The notes beneath the pieces are model-generated. The model did not search any database. It worked only from the letters and a program-made list of their open reading frames with translations, and was not told where the DNA came from. From Arthrobacter sp. zg-Y1171 (GTDB lineage: Bacteria; Actinomycetota; Actinomycetes; Actinomycetales; Micrococcaceae), in assembly GCF_025244845.1 (NCBI RefSeq), contig NZ_CP104264.1:930001-994000 (forward strand): DNA of 64,000 nucleotides. Reading direction: 5' to 3'. The first letter of the stretch is position 1. Every line of letters begins with the position of its first letter. The translations under genes and the position numbers were made by a program. Below are positions 18,019 to 26,303 of the stretch, in pieces.

Positions 18019-20724
18019 ATGCACGGGTTGAACGCACGGTCGCTGACGGGCCGGGACACCGTCCTTGCCTCCGTGCTGCAGAGCCTGCGCCGCCCCGCGG
18101 GCCACGGTGCCGCCGTGGCGGCGGAAGCCGGGCTTGGCAAAACCGCCCTGGCAACGGCTGTCGTCCAGGAGATGCAGGCCGAGATGCCCGTTTACTGGGT
18201 GTACTCCAGCCCTGCCCTGAAGTCCGTGCCGTACGGTGCACTGGCTGCGCTCCTGCCTGACCTGGCGCAAGGGCAGACGGGGTCTGCCCTTGCGGTGATG
18301 CGTGCCCTGATGGCCCGCATCATTCCCCAGGCACCCGCGGGGGGAGCACCCGCGGACCAGCCGGGTGCGGCACCGTTGGTGGTAGTTGACGACGCGCACG
18401 ATATTGACGTCCCCAGCTTCGACCTACTCGTCCAACTCCTTGACGCCCGCCACATCAGGCTGCTCGTCCTCACCCGGTCCTTCCGGGACATTTCGGGCGT
18501 GCTGCCGCACATGTGGGACGGTCAGGTAACCCGCCACCACCTCCTGCCGCTGGACGAACTGGACGTCCTTCAGCTGTGCCAGCAGGAGCTCCAAGGCCAG
18601 GTCAGCACCACGGCCGCGGTTGAGCTGGCCCGTCTCACCGGAGGAAATCCCATGTACCTGCTCGCCTTCCTTGACGAGGCGGTGCGCAGCGGTTTCCTGG
18701 TCCAGCGGCAGGGGATCTGGGGAACGACGGAAAGCGAGACGCCCGTCGGCGGACGCGTGGGAGACCTCGTCAAGGCCCAGATCCGGGGTCTGGACCCGGA
18801 GGACCGCACGGCGCTGGAGATCATTTCGCTTGCTGAACCGCTGCCGCTGCGGCTTGCGTTCCGGCTGGGACTGCATGCCTCCGTGGACCGTCTTGCGGAT
18901 TTCCTCCTGGTGGTGGTTTCAGGTGCGTCCGACGCCGGGCAGGTTGTGCGTCCGCTGCATCCGATCTATGGAGAAGTTGTCCGGGGGATGGTTCCGGCTG
19001 CCCGCAGTGCACGCCTGCTTAAACAGCTGCAAGCCGTGCTGGCAGGCGTGGACATCGGGGAGGAAGGGCAACTCCACCTTGTCTCGTGGTCCTTGGCACT
19101 CGGGGTGCAGGTCCCGGAGCAGGAGCTGTTGTATGCCGCGGAAACGGCAAACAACCGATCCGATCCCCGGCTGGCGCTGAGGGCTGCCGCTGCTGTCGGA
19201 AGAGGGGTGCTGCGCATACCGGCACGCATACAGGAGGCGCGCGCACTGCTGCTGCTCGGCGAAGCGGGCCAGGCGGCGGCAACGTTGGAGGGGACACTCG
19301 AGCAGGCACCGGACCTGCGCACCGTGAAGCAGTCGATGATGGTGCACGTCCAGCTGGCGCAGCAGTCCACAACCGGGACCGGCTGGGAGGTTCCCCTGGC
19401 CAGCCAGTGGAACCGCGCAATAGACCGCTTGTCCGGGAGCCAGCCGGCGCAGGCGGTTGAGGCGGCCCGCTGCGGGGCGCACATGCTCCGTCTTCTGTCC
19501 CGGGTTTGGGCGGGCGAATACGCCCAAACAGAACTGGAACTGGCGGAGGTACTCCGCAAGGCACGTGAAAGCGCAGACACCGAGGCAATCCTTTTTGCCG
19601 AAGCGATAACGGCCGAGGTCCACGTGGCGACGGGCCGGGCCCAAACCGCGCTTGAACACAGTACGACTGCCATGGAACTGTTACGGGAAGCCACTGCCGG
19701 TTCAAAGCTCTTTGGTCCGTTTATCCTGCACCGGCATCTCACCGCGCTGCTCTGGCTTGGGGAATGGGAACAACTGCAGCGGTCCGTTGCCTCCGCGGAT
19801 TCACCCGTTCAGCGCGCGCTGCTGCATTCCGGCGGTGTCGCGGATTTTGCGATGGGCATGAGCCACCTGCGTTCCAATGCCCTGCACGAGGCCGTGAAGG
19901 ATTTTTCCGCTGCAGTCCAAGCGTCGACCGGCAACGATCCCGAAGGAATCCTTCCGCTGTCCCTGGCGATGGGTTCCTTTGCCGCTGCGAGCCTTGGGCA
20001 ACGGGAAGTTGCCGGACGGCTGCTTGCCGCTGCGGGAAGGACTCCGCCGCGGGGACCGGAGCAATACCGGCTTTTGGCCGAGGGTATTCTCGCCGGGGGA
20101 CGGTTTGCGCTGGACGCCGACGGCTCCTACCTGCAAAAGCTTCGCGACACCGCCGCTGCGGCGCAGGAGCGTTCCTTCACAGCGGTGGAGTTCACGCTGC
20201 GCCACCTGTCCATGCGTCTGGGCGACTTTTCCGAGGCCGGCCGCCTGCTGAAGGTGACGGAGGGATTCGAGGGACCGCAGGCTCTGGTCATGAACCGGGT
20301 GACCCGAGCCGTCCTGGACCAGGACAGCGCTGCGTTGGTGGCACTGGCCTCGGACCCGGAGCCGGAACTTGACCTGCAGCTGGCCCGGCAATGCCTGCTC
20401 GAAGCCCAGCGGCTGGCCCGCAGGAACAACGACCGTGCCTTGTTGAACCGGATCCATCGGCTGACCGGACGGCACGGCGGCGGGAACCGCAGCATGCTTC
20501 CGGAGTTGACCCGGCGGGAGCGCGATGTTGCTGCGCTGGTCGCCGCCGGACAGCGCAACGCCGAAATAGCCAGCGCGCTGAACCTCTCCGTCCGAACAGT
20601 CGAAGGGCATATCTACCGCACGTACGAAAAACTGGGGATCAGCCGCCGGGAAGAACTGAGGGAACGGTTTCCCCTGCTTGACCGCCCCTCCGGAGGTTGG
20701 AACCGGCCCGCTCCGGCCGAGTAA
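18019..20724 (+). CDS. LAL-type LuxR family regulator 2
   Basis: A 901-residue LAL regulator. The ATPase domain opens at SLTGRDTVL, with Walker A AEAGLGKT (35-42) and Walker B LVVVDDAHDID (120-130). A long helical region follows, and the C terminus is a LuxR HTH (LTRRERDVAALVAAGQRNAEIA then LNLSVRTVEGHIYRTYEKL). The favoured ATG at 18019 follows a run of nine G residues, 22 bases after the LAL1 stop; the frame itself opens further upstream inside LAL1. Tight spacing suggests co-transcription with LAL1. The RTVEGH-type HTH groups it with regulators 4 and 5 rather than 1 and 3. Confidence 0.87.
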   Translation: MHGLNARSLTGRDTVLASVLQSLRRPAGHGAAVAAEAGLGKTALATAVVQEMQAEMPVYWVYSSPALKSVPYGALAALLPDLAQGQTGSALAVMRALMARIIPQAPAGGAPADQPGAAPLVVVDDAHDIDVPSFDLLVQLLDARHIRLLVLTRSFRDISGVLPHMWDGQVTRHHLLPLDELDVLQLCQQELQGQVSTTAAVELARLTGGNPMYLLAFLDEAVRSGFLVQRQGIWGTTESETPVGGRVGDLVKAQIRGLDPEDRTALEIISLAEPLPLRLAFRLGLHASVDRLADFLLVVVSGASDAGQVVRPLHPIYGEVVRGMVPAARSARLLKQLQAVLAGVDIGEEGQLHLVSWSLALGVQVPEQELLYAAETANNRSDPRLALRAAAAVGRGVLRIPARIQEARALLLLGEAGQAAATLEGTLEQAPDLRTVKQSMMVHVQLAQQSTTGTGWEVPLASQWNRAIDRLSGSQPAQAVEAARCGAHMLRLLSRVWAGEYAQTELELAEVLRKARESADTEAILFAEAITAEVHVATGRAQTALEHSTTAMELLREATAGSKLFGPFILHRHLTALLWLGEWEQLQRSVASADSPVQRALLHSGGVADFAMGMSHLRSNALHEAVKDFSAAVQASTGNDPEGILPLSLAMGSFAAASLGQREVAGRLLAAAGRTPPRGPEQYRLLAEGILAGGRFALDADGSYLQKLRDTAAAAQERSFTAVEFTLRHLSMRLGDFSEAGRLLKVTEGFEGPQALVMNRVTRAVLDQDSAALVALASDPEPELDLQLARQCLLEAQRLARRNNDRALLNRIHRLTGRHGGGNRSMLPELTRRERDVAALVAAGQRNAEIASALNLSVRTVEGHIYRTYEKLGISRREELRERFPLLDRPSGGWNRPAPAE

Positions 20725-20933
20725 TTTCCGCCGGGAACACCAGTAGGTTTTACTCGGGCGCCGCCATTCCGGGGTTCGTAGCCTTGTGCATGTCACTCAA
20801 GGTTCAACCTGGTTACGGCAGCGGGTTTCCATCCGGTCCTGCCGCCCCGGTACCTCGGGTCCCACATACGGAGCCGGCGGCGTCGATGCCCTCTGAGACC
20901 GGGGCGTCCCCCCAGCCGCCGTCGGCTCCTTCC

Positions 20934-20953
20934 CGGGCGCATTCATGCGCCCG
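20934..20953. other. Perfect hairpin between LAL regulators 2 and 3
   Basis: CGGGCGCA-TTCA-TGCGCCCG is a perfect eight-base stem with a four-base loop. It lies about 210 bases after the LAL2 stop and 64 bases before the LAL3 start, inside a 292-base gap with no gene. It could be a terminator lacking a U-tract or a protein-binding palindrome in the LAL3 promoter. Confidence 0.45.
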
Positions 20954-21016
20954 CACCAAAACCCCCACTATGCGCGTGACGCCAGCCCTGCACGACGCCG
21001 GTGAAGGAGCCGTTCG

Positions 21017-23263
21017 ATGGAAGTTGCCGGACGCACCCTGACTGCAAGCAGCCGGAACCCCGGAAGTGAAACGGGAAACCAACTTGGCGAACCCCTCCTG
21101 GCGCAGGTCAAGAACGCAGTTGCAGGAGCCCTTGAAGCATTGTCCGAAGACCGGAGCGTGGTGGTGACGGGGGCCGCGGGAACAGGTAAGTCCACCGCGA
21201 TGGCCGGTATCCTGGCCGGGCTCGGCGACCGCTACTCGGTGCTGCAGCTGCGCGGGGCGGCCTCGTGGGCCGAAAAACCCTTCGCCGGATTGTTCTGGCT
21301 GCTCAGCGAGCTGCCGCCTGAGGCACTGTCCGATCCGGTGTACGTACTCCAATTCCTCCGGCGGGTGTTTAAGGGCAAGGCTGCCGGACGGCGTCTTGTT
21401 CTTGCAATCGAAAACGTGGAGGACATGGATGCGGCAACCATCGCCGTCCTTCTCCAACTGTGCAGGACAGGCAGTGCCCTGATGCTGGCAACTGTCCGGG
21501 ATCTCTCCGCCTGCACCAGCGAGTTCGTCCGATGGTGGTCCGAAGATTCAGTGCACAGGGAAGTCCTGGAGCCGCTGCGTCCCGGGGGAACCCGGGTGTT
21601 GCTCGAGGGATTGGCCGGGGGAACGGTTTCCAGCCGGCTGGTGGCCCAGGTACAGGCCCGGAGCCGGGGCAACCCACTGCTTTCCTCCGTGTTCCTGCGG
21701 GAACAGATGGACGCCGGGACAGTGGTCCGCCGGCGGGGAATATGGGTATGGACGGGGTCGGTGTCATATTCCGGCGCCCTCGCCGAGCGGGTGGAGGCGG
21801 AGACCGGCGGGCTGTCCACGGCGGAACGGTTCGCCGCAGACGTGCTCGCGGTCAGTGGCGCCCTTCCTATTCTTTTGCTCCTGCAGGTTGCCGATCCGCC
21901 GGCTGTGGAACGGCTTGAGCAGAATCTCCTGGTCTCCTCCGGATCAGCCGGTTTCCTTCGGTTCAAGGACCCGCTGCTAGCCGAGGCCGCGGCCGCACTG
22001 GTTCCGCCGGGCCGCGCCGCAGAGATCCGGTCCCGGCTTGCCTCGGTCCAGAGGCAGCAGAAAGCCGAAGACAACAGGGAGCCCTCACCTGCCGCGGAAA
22101 TGGCTGCTGCACGGGTAGCAGCGCAGGAAGCAGGGAAATTGTCTCGCTCCGGCCGGTGGACGGAAGCCAGCGCAGCCGCGCAGGCGGGGCTGGAACTGGC
22201 GGACAGATGTGGAATAACCGGCCGCTGGCGCCGGGACCTCCTGTCGGAGCTGTTTTGTGTGTTCCTGCGCTGCGGCGAGCTGCGGCATGCGGCCGATGTC
22301 CTGGCAAAAACAGGCGAGGCAGTCGAGGGGATGGAGCTTCGAGGAGGCAATGACCTGTGCGAGGGCATTGTGCAGGTCCTGGACGGCCGCGCCGACCGTG
22401 CCTTGGACTCCCTGCAGCGGGCCGTCGCGCAGTTCGAGGCAGAAGGAACAGAGGACCTGGTTCCCCTCGCCGAATCGGCCGCAGCCTATGCCTGCGTGCT
22501 GCTTGGCGACGGCGATGCTGCCCGCGGCTACCTTACGGCGGCCGGCGCGGGCGCCCGGCAGCGTACGGGCGGTGCCAATGCTCCTTCCACGGATGCCGGC
22601 GCACGGACCTTCGACTGGGAAACCGCCCTCACCCGGAGCTTTTCCGGGTTGTGCGCCGTTTACGGCGTGACGATCCCCGGAGGCAACGGGGAGTTCACTA
22701 CTGTCGCGGCACACGGCGGACCTGAGGGCCTTCCGGAGGCCATGCTGGTGTTGGCCGCTGCCGCGCTGCACGGCAGGCCTGGGGCAGCCGAGGAACTGCG
22801 GGAAGCAGCGGCCGGCTGCAGCGGGGAATCCGCGCAGATGTACCTGGAATTGGCCGAGGGGCTCACGGCGCTCCGACCCGCCAGCCTGCTCAGGGCAGCG
22901 GAGAGGGCGCACGGCCTGGGCCAGTATCTGACGGCACACGGGGCAGCCGGCGAGGCAGTCCGCCTGGCACGCGCGCAGTCGGACCGTGCGCGGCTGCGTG
23001 CAGCGCGTCGACTTGAGAACGCCAGTTACCGTTTGCTGCGGGCGGCCAACTCGGTTGCCGACCGGTTACCGGAACTGTCGGACTTTGAACGGGAGCTGGC
23101 GCTCGGGGCAGCAGCAGGGAAGAACAGTTCACAGCTGGCCGGTGGCCTGCACCTCTCGCCAAGAACAGTGGATTGGCACCTTGGCCGCATCTTTCAGAAA
23201 CTACGTGTTTCGGGGCGGGCAGAACTGAGGGAGTGCCTCGAGGCGGAGCGCCCCCGTAACTGA
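21017..23263 (+). CDS. LAL-type LuxR family regulator 3 (shorter, altered Walker B)
   Basis: At 748 residues this is the shortest of the five LAL proteins. Walker A is canonical (GAAGTGKST, 52-60), but the Walker B strand reads LVLAIENVEDMD (127-138), with Glu where the other four have Asp, so ATP hydrolysis may differ. The C-terminal HTH (LHLSPRTVDWHLGRIFQKLRVSGR) matches regulator 1 closely. It lacks the recognisable GRE/GRD entry motif before the ATPase. The ATG at 21017 has a good GAAGGAG at 21003-21009. A 292-base upstream gap suggests its own promoter. Confidence 0.85.
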   Translation: MEVAGRTLTASSRNPGSETGNQLGEPLLAQVKNAVAGALEALSEDRSVVVTGAAGTGKSTAMAGILAGLGDRYSVLQLRGAASWAEKPFAGLFWLLSELPPEALSDPVYVLQFLRRVFKGKAAGRRLVLAIENVEDMDAATIAVLLQLCRTGSALMLATVRDLSACTSEFVRWWSEDSVHREVLEPLRPGGTRVLLEGLAGGTVSSRLVAQVQARSRGNPLLSSVFLREQMDAGTVVRRRGIWVWTGSVSYSGALAERVEAETGGLSTAERFAADVLAVSGALPILLLLQVADPPAVERLEQNLLVSSGSAGFLRFKDPLLAEAAAALVPPGRAAEIRSRLASVQRQQKAEDNREPSPAAEMAAARVAAQEAGKLSRSGRWTEASAAAQAGLELADRCGITGRWRRDLLSELFCVFLRCGELRHAADVLAKTGEAVEGMELRGGNDLCEGIVQVLDGRADRALDSLQRAVAQFEAEGTEDLVPLAESAAAYACVLLGDGDAARGYLTAAGAGARQRTGGANAPSTDAGARTFDWETALTRSFSGLCAVYGVTIPGGNGEFTTVAAHGGPEGLPEAMLVLAAAALHGRPGAAEELREAAAGCSGESAQMYLELAEGLTALRPASLLRAAERAHGLGQYLTAHGAAGEAVRLARAQSDRARLRAARRLENASYRLLRAANSVADRLPELSDFERELALGAAAGKNSSQLAGGLHLSPRTVDWHLGRIFQKLRVSGRAELRECLEAERPRN

Positions 23264-23371
23264 TGAGTCGCCCTTTGCCCAGTGTTGGCAGCGTTACGGG
23301 TGGTTTGTACGGAAAAACCACGTAGGCACGAGCTGCCCCGGCACTATATTTCCAAGTAACCCAAGTGGCAT

Positions 23372-23397
23372 CACTAGGGAGTGCTACTCGTGTAGTG
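23372..23397. other. Nested inverted repeat upstream of LAL regulator 4
   Basis: Outer arms CACTA (23372-23376) and TAGTG (23393-23397) enclose inner arms GAGT and ACTC around GCT. It can form a bulged hairpin or serve as a binding site. It lies in the 295-base gap between LAL3 and LAL4, which carries no gene and is noticeably less GC-rich than its surroundings, so a promoter for LAL4-LAL5 is likely here. Confidence 0.35.
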
Positions 23398-23558
23398 CAC
23401 ACCCACCCTTTCTACTCTGGTGCACGGCAGCAGGGCCGAGTCCTACGCGGAATCCGCACACCGATGGTGCCTGGATGTGACAGCTCCCTGCCGAACATGT
23501 TCCAGAACCGCTTGTACGTGAACCGAAGAACGTTAACCGACAGAAAACGGGTCTCAAA

Positions 23559-26303
23559 GTGCAGCCTCATGAAGATCAACCAGCCTTTCCCGTTCTAACC
23601 GCCGCCGATACGCCGGACGCGGCAGCGGGCACGGGCGCCCGACAGCAGGCCCAGCCCGCCGTCGTCGGCAGGGAGCAGGTACTGGAAGAAATACTGCGGA
23701 ACCTGTCCGGGGGCGCGCAGGGAACCGGCTGCCTGCTTGTGGGGGAGGCCGGTATCGGCAAGACCGCCGTGATGCAGCACGTGCTCCGCAACCTGCAGGA
23801 AGACACGTACATAGTGCAGGTGCGTGGCTCGGTATTTGCGGGGCGGACACCGTTTGGCGCACTGACGTTCCTGCTCTCGGACCTGGATCCGGAGCTTTCC
23901 AGCCATCCGGTGATGATCCTGCGCGGCCTCACGCAGCTGGTGTCGGAACGTTCCGGCGGCCGGCCGGTGCTCCTGTCCGTGGACAACGCAGAGGAGCTGG
24001 ACGAGTTTTCAGCCATGGTGCTTACCCAGATGGTGCTTAACCGCAGCGCCGGCATGCTCGTGGCATTCCGCGATTTCAGTTCGGCTCCGGCGGAATTTGC
24101 GGGCCTGTGGCGGGACGGCATCCTGGAGCGGGTGGATCTTGAGCCGTTGAGCGTCCCCGAAACCGCCGCTTACCTCGGTTCGCTGCTGGGCGGTACGGTC
24201 TCGCGGGCAGCAGCAGCCGCAGTCCACGACCACGCCGGAGGGAACCCGCATCTGCTGGCGCTGGCCCGAACAGACTTCCAGGATGCCGGGCGGCTGAAAC
24301 TGCATAACGGCACGTGGATCCTTGCCCCAGGCGAAGAAATCCGCGGTGGGCGGGTCGCTTCAGCAGTCATGGGCAACCTCTCCGACCTGCCGCCCGCCCA
24401 GACCAATCTCCTCCAGTTGCTGTCAATGGCGCAGTCGCTCCCGCTGCCCGTGGTCCTTGCCCGGCTGGACAGTGCGGATCTGGACGCGCTGCAGGAAAAG
24501 GGAATCGTGACACTCGATGCCCGTCCCGTTGTTGACGTGCTGATCTCCAATCCCGTAGTGGCACGGTCGGTTCGGGCTAGCCTGACACCGGCGCGGCAGC
24601 GGCAGCTCTTTGAAGAACTTGCGCCGGCGCTGAACACCGGCCTCGTCCTGGATCCGCTCGTCCTGGCCCGCTGGCTGAGTGCCATCGGCGAAGCGCCGTC
24701 CTTGGAACTGGTGCTGCGGGCTGCGCGTCTTGCCACCGCCTCGGGGCAGCCGGAGACCGCTGTCCGGTTGCTTTCGGAGGTCACCGACGGTGAGGAAAGC
24801 GCCGGGGCCGTCGTCGAACTTGCACGTGCACGCACAGCCCAGGGCGAATACGGGGCAGCAATGGGGGTGCTTGCGCGCTTCCGCGGCAGCGAATCGGTTC
24901 CGTCCGGCCAGGACCGGATCCGACTGCTGCTCGCCGAGGGCAAGGTGATGTGCATTGAGGCCACCGGACTGCGCGATCCCCGCTCCGCGGAAACTCCCGC
25001 GGAGCCGGCCCGGATGCGGCATACGGATCTCTTTGAGCAGGCGGAACAGGAGATCGCTGACCTCCGAGACAACGGGGGAGATGTCGCCGACCTGGTCAGG
25101 GAACTTGCTCTGGCCCGCGCCGAATGCCATTCCGCTCACGGCCGGTTCGTCGCCAACGCCACCTACCTGGCTGACCTGGAGCTCCCCGACGCGGGCTTCA
25201 GGATACTGCGTGCCGCCTGGCAGGCCGAGGCATGGAGCATGACCAACCGCCAGGATGACGCCGTCGAGCAGGCAGGCAAGGTGGAGCGGCTGCTCCAAGG
25301 CACGGAGCTTACTGCCGGTACCCGTGCCCGCGTGGTCAGCAGGCTGCTGCACACCTACGCGCTCACCGGGGCGCTCCCCGCCTGCGAGCGGTTGCTGGAG
25401 CGGTCTGCTGCAGAGGGAATGGAGGGCACGTACGCGGAACTGGCTGAAGGTTTACTGCATGCCTTCGCCGGCAGGCCGGAACCGGCACTCGCCGCACTGA
25501 CGCCCGGGGTCAGCCAGCTGACGGTTAGCGGACCCGCGGCGTTCCTTCCGCTCGCCGCTGCCGCGGCAGCGTACTGCCACGCCGTGGAGGGGCGGAGCGA
25601 GGAAGCGCGCCGGTACCTCCAGGTACAGCGCTCGGCGGCGGACGGCGGCCCTTGGACGGTTCGCCGCGGTGCCCGGCACTTCGCGGCCCTGACCGAAGCA
25701 GCGCTTGGATCCGAGACGGGCAGTTCCCGTTTTTCCTCGCTGGCAGCGCAGGACCACCGGCGGGGAGCGTACGCCTATGAACTGCTGGCCCGGTTCACCG
25801 CCATGAGGCTGGGCGATGAGGAAAGCCTGGATGACGTCCTCTCGGTGGCGGCCAACCTGGAAGGGGACTTCGCCTCATTGTGCGAGCTTTATGCCAAGGG
25901 GCTGGGCAACGGAGACGCCCAGGTATTGCTGCGGGCGTCTGAGGTAGCCGCCGGGGTCGGGCATGTGCTGCTGGCCCGGGAAATCTCGGAACACGCCTTG
26001 AGCATCGCCTCGGGAGCCGGGGACCGCGCCACCGTCCGTTTTATCCACCGCAGCCGCCGGGTGGCAGCTCCCGATTCTCCGGCCGAAGCCGCGGACGAAT
26101 TCCTGGGAGCACTTACCGCCAGGGAACGCTCCATCGCCCGGAAGGCTGTGGCGGGCACCAGCAACAAAAAAATCGCAGAGGAACTGGGCATCTCGGTCCG
26201 GACAGTCGAAGGGCATCTCTACCAGGTGTACTCCAAACTCCATGTGGGAAGCCGACGGGAACTGGCCCGAACAATTGCTGAGCAGTCAGGGGCGAAGAAA
26301 TGA
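23559..26303 (+). CDS. LAL-type LuxR family regulator 4
   Basis: A 914-residue LAL regulator with the entry motif VVGREQVLEEIL, Walker A GEAGIGKT (62-69), Walker B VLLSVDNAEELD (137-148), a long helical middle and a C-terminal LuxR HTH (LTARERSIARKAVAGTSNKKIAEELGISVRTVEGHLYQVYSKL). The start is a GTG with no strong ribosome site. Its stop overlaps the start of regulator 5 (ATGA), so the two are translationally coupled and probably made in equal amounts. Confidence 0.87.
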   Translation: MQPHEDQPAFPVLTAADTPDAAAGTGARQQAQPAVVGREQVLEEILRNLSGGAQGTGCLLVGEAGIGKTAVMQHVLRNLQEDTYIVQVRGSVFAGRTPFGALTFLLSDLDPELSSHPVMILRGLTQLVSERSGGRPVLLSVDNAEELDEFSAMVLTQMVLNRSAGMLVAFRDFSSAPAEFAGLWRDGILERVDLEPLSVPETAAYLGSLLGGTVSRAAAAAVHDHAGGNPHLLALARTDFQDAGRLKLHNGTWILAPGEEIRGGRVASAVMGNLSDLPPAQTNLLQLLSMAQSLPLPVVLARLDSADLDALQEKGIVTLDARPVVDVLISNPVVARSVRASLTPARQRQLFEELAPALNTGLVLDPLVLARWLSAIGEAPSLELVLRAARLATASGQPETAVRLLSEVTDGEESAGAVVELARARTAQGEYGAAMGVLARFRGSESVPSGQDRIRLLLAEGKVMCIEATGLRDPRSAETPAEPARMRHTDLFEQAEQEIADLRDNGGDVADLVRELALARAECHSAHGRFVANATYLADLELPDAGFRILRAAWQAEAWSMTNRQDDAVEQAGKVERLLQGTELTAGTRARVVSRLLHTYALTGALPACERLLERSAAEGMEGTYAELAEGLLHAFAGRPEPALAALTPGVSQLTVSGPAAFLPLAAAAAAYCHAVEGRSEEARRYLQVQRSAADGGPWTVRRGARHFAALTEAALGSETGSSRFSSLAAQDHRRGAYAYELLARFTAMRLGDEESLDDVLSVAANLEGDFASLCELYAKGLGNGDAQVLLRASEVAAGVGHVLLAREISEHALSIASGAGDRATVRFIHRSRRVAAPDSPAEAADEFLGALTARERSIARKAVAGTSNKKIAEELGISVRTVEGHLYQVYSKLHVGSRRELARTIAEQSGAKK

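Noticed and set aside
23493..23502. GAACATGTTC palindrome that resembles a LexA (SOS) box
   Set aside because: The actinobacterial LexA box has four bases between GAAC and GTTC; here there are only two, and the nearby gene is not a repair gene.
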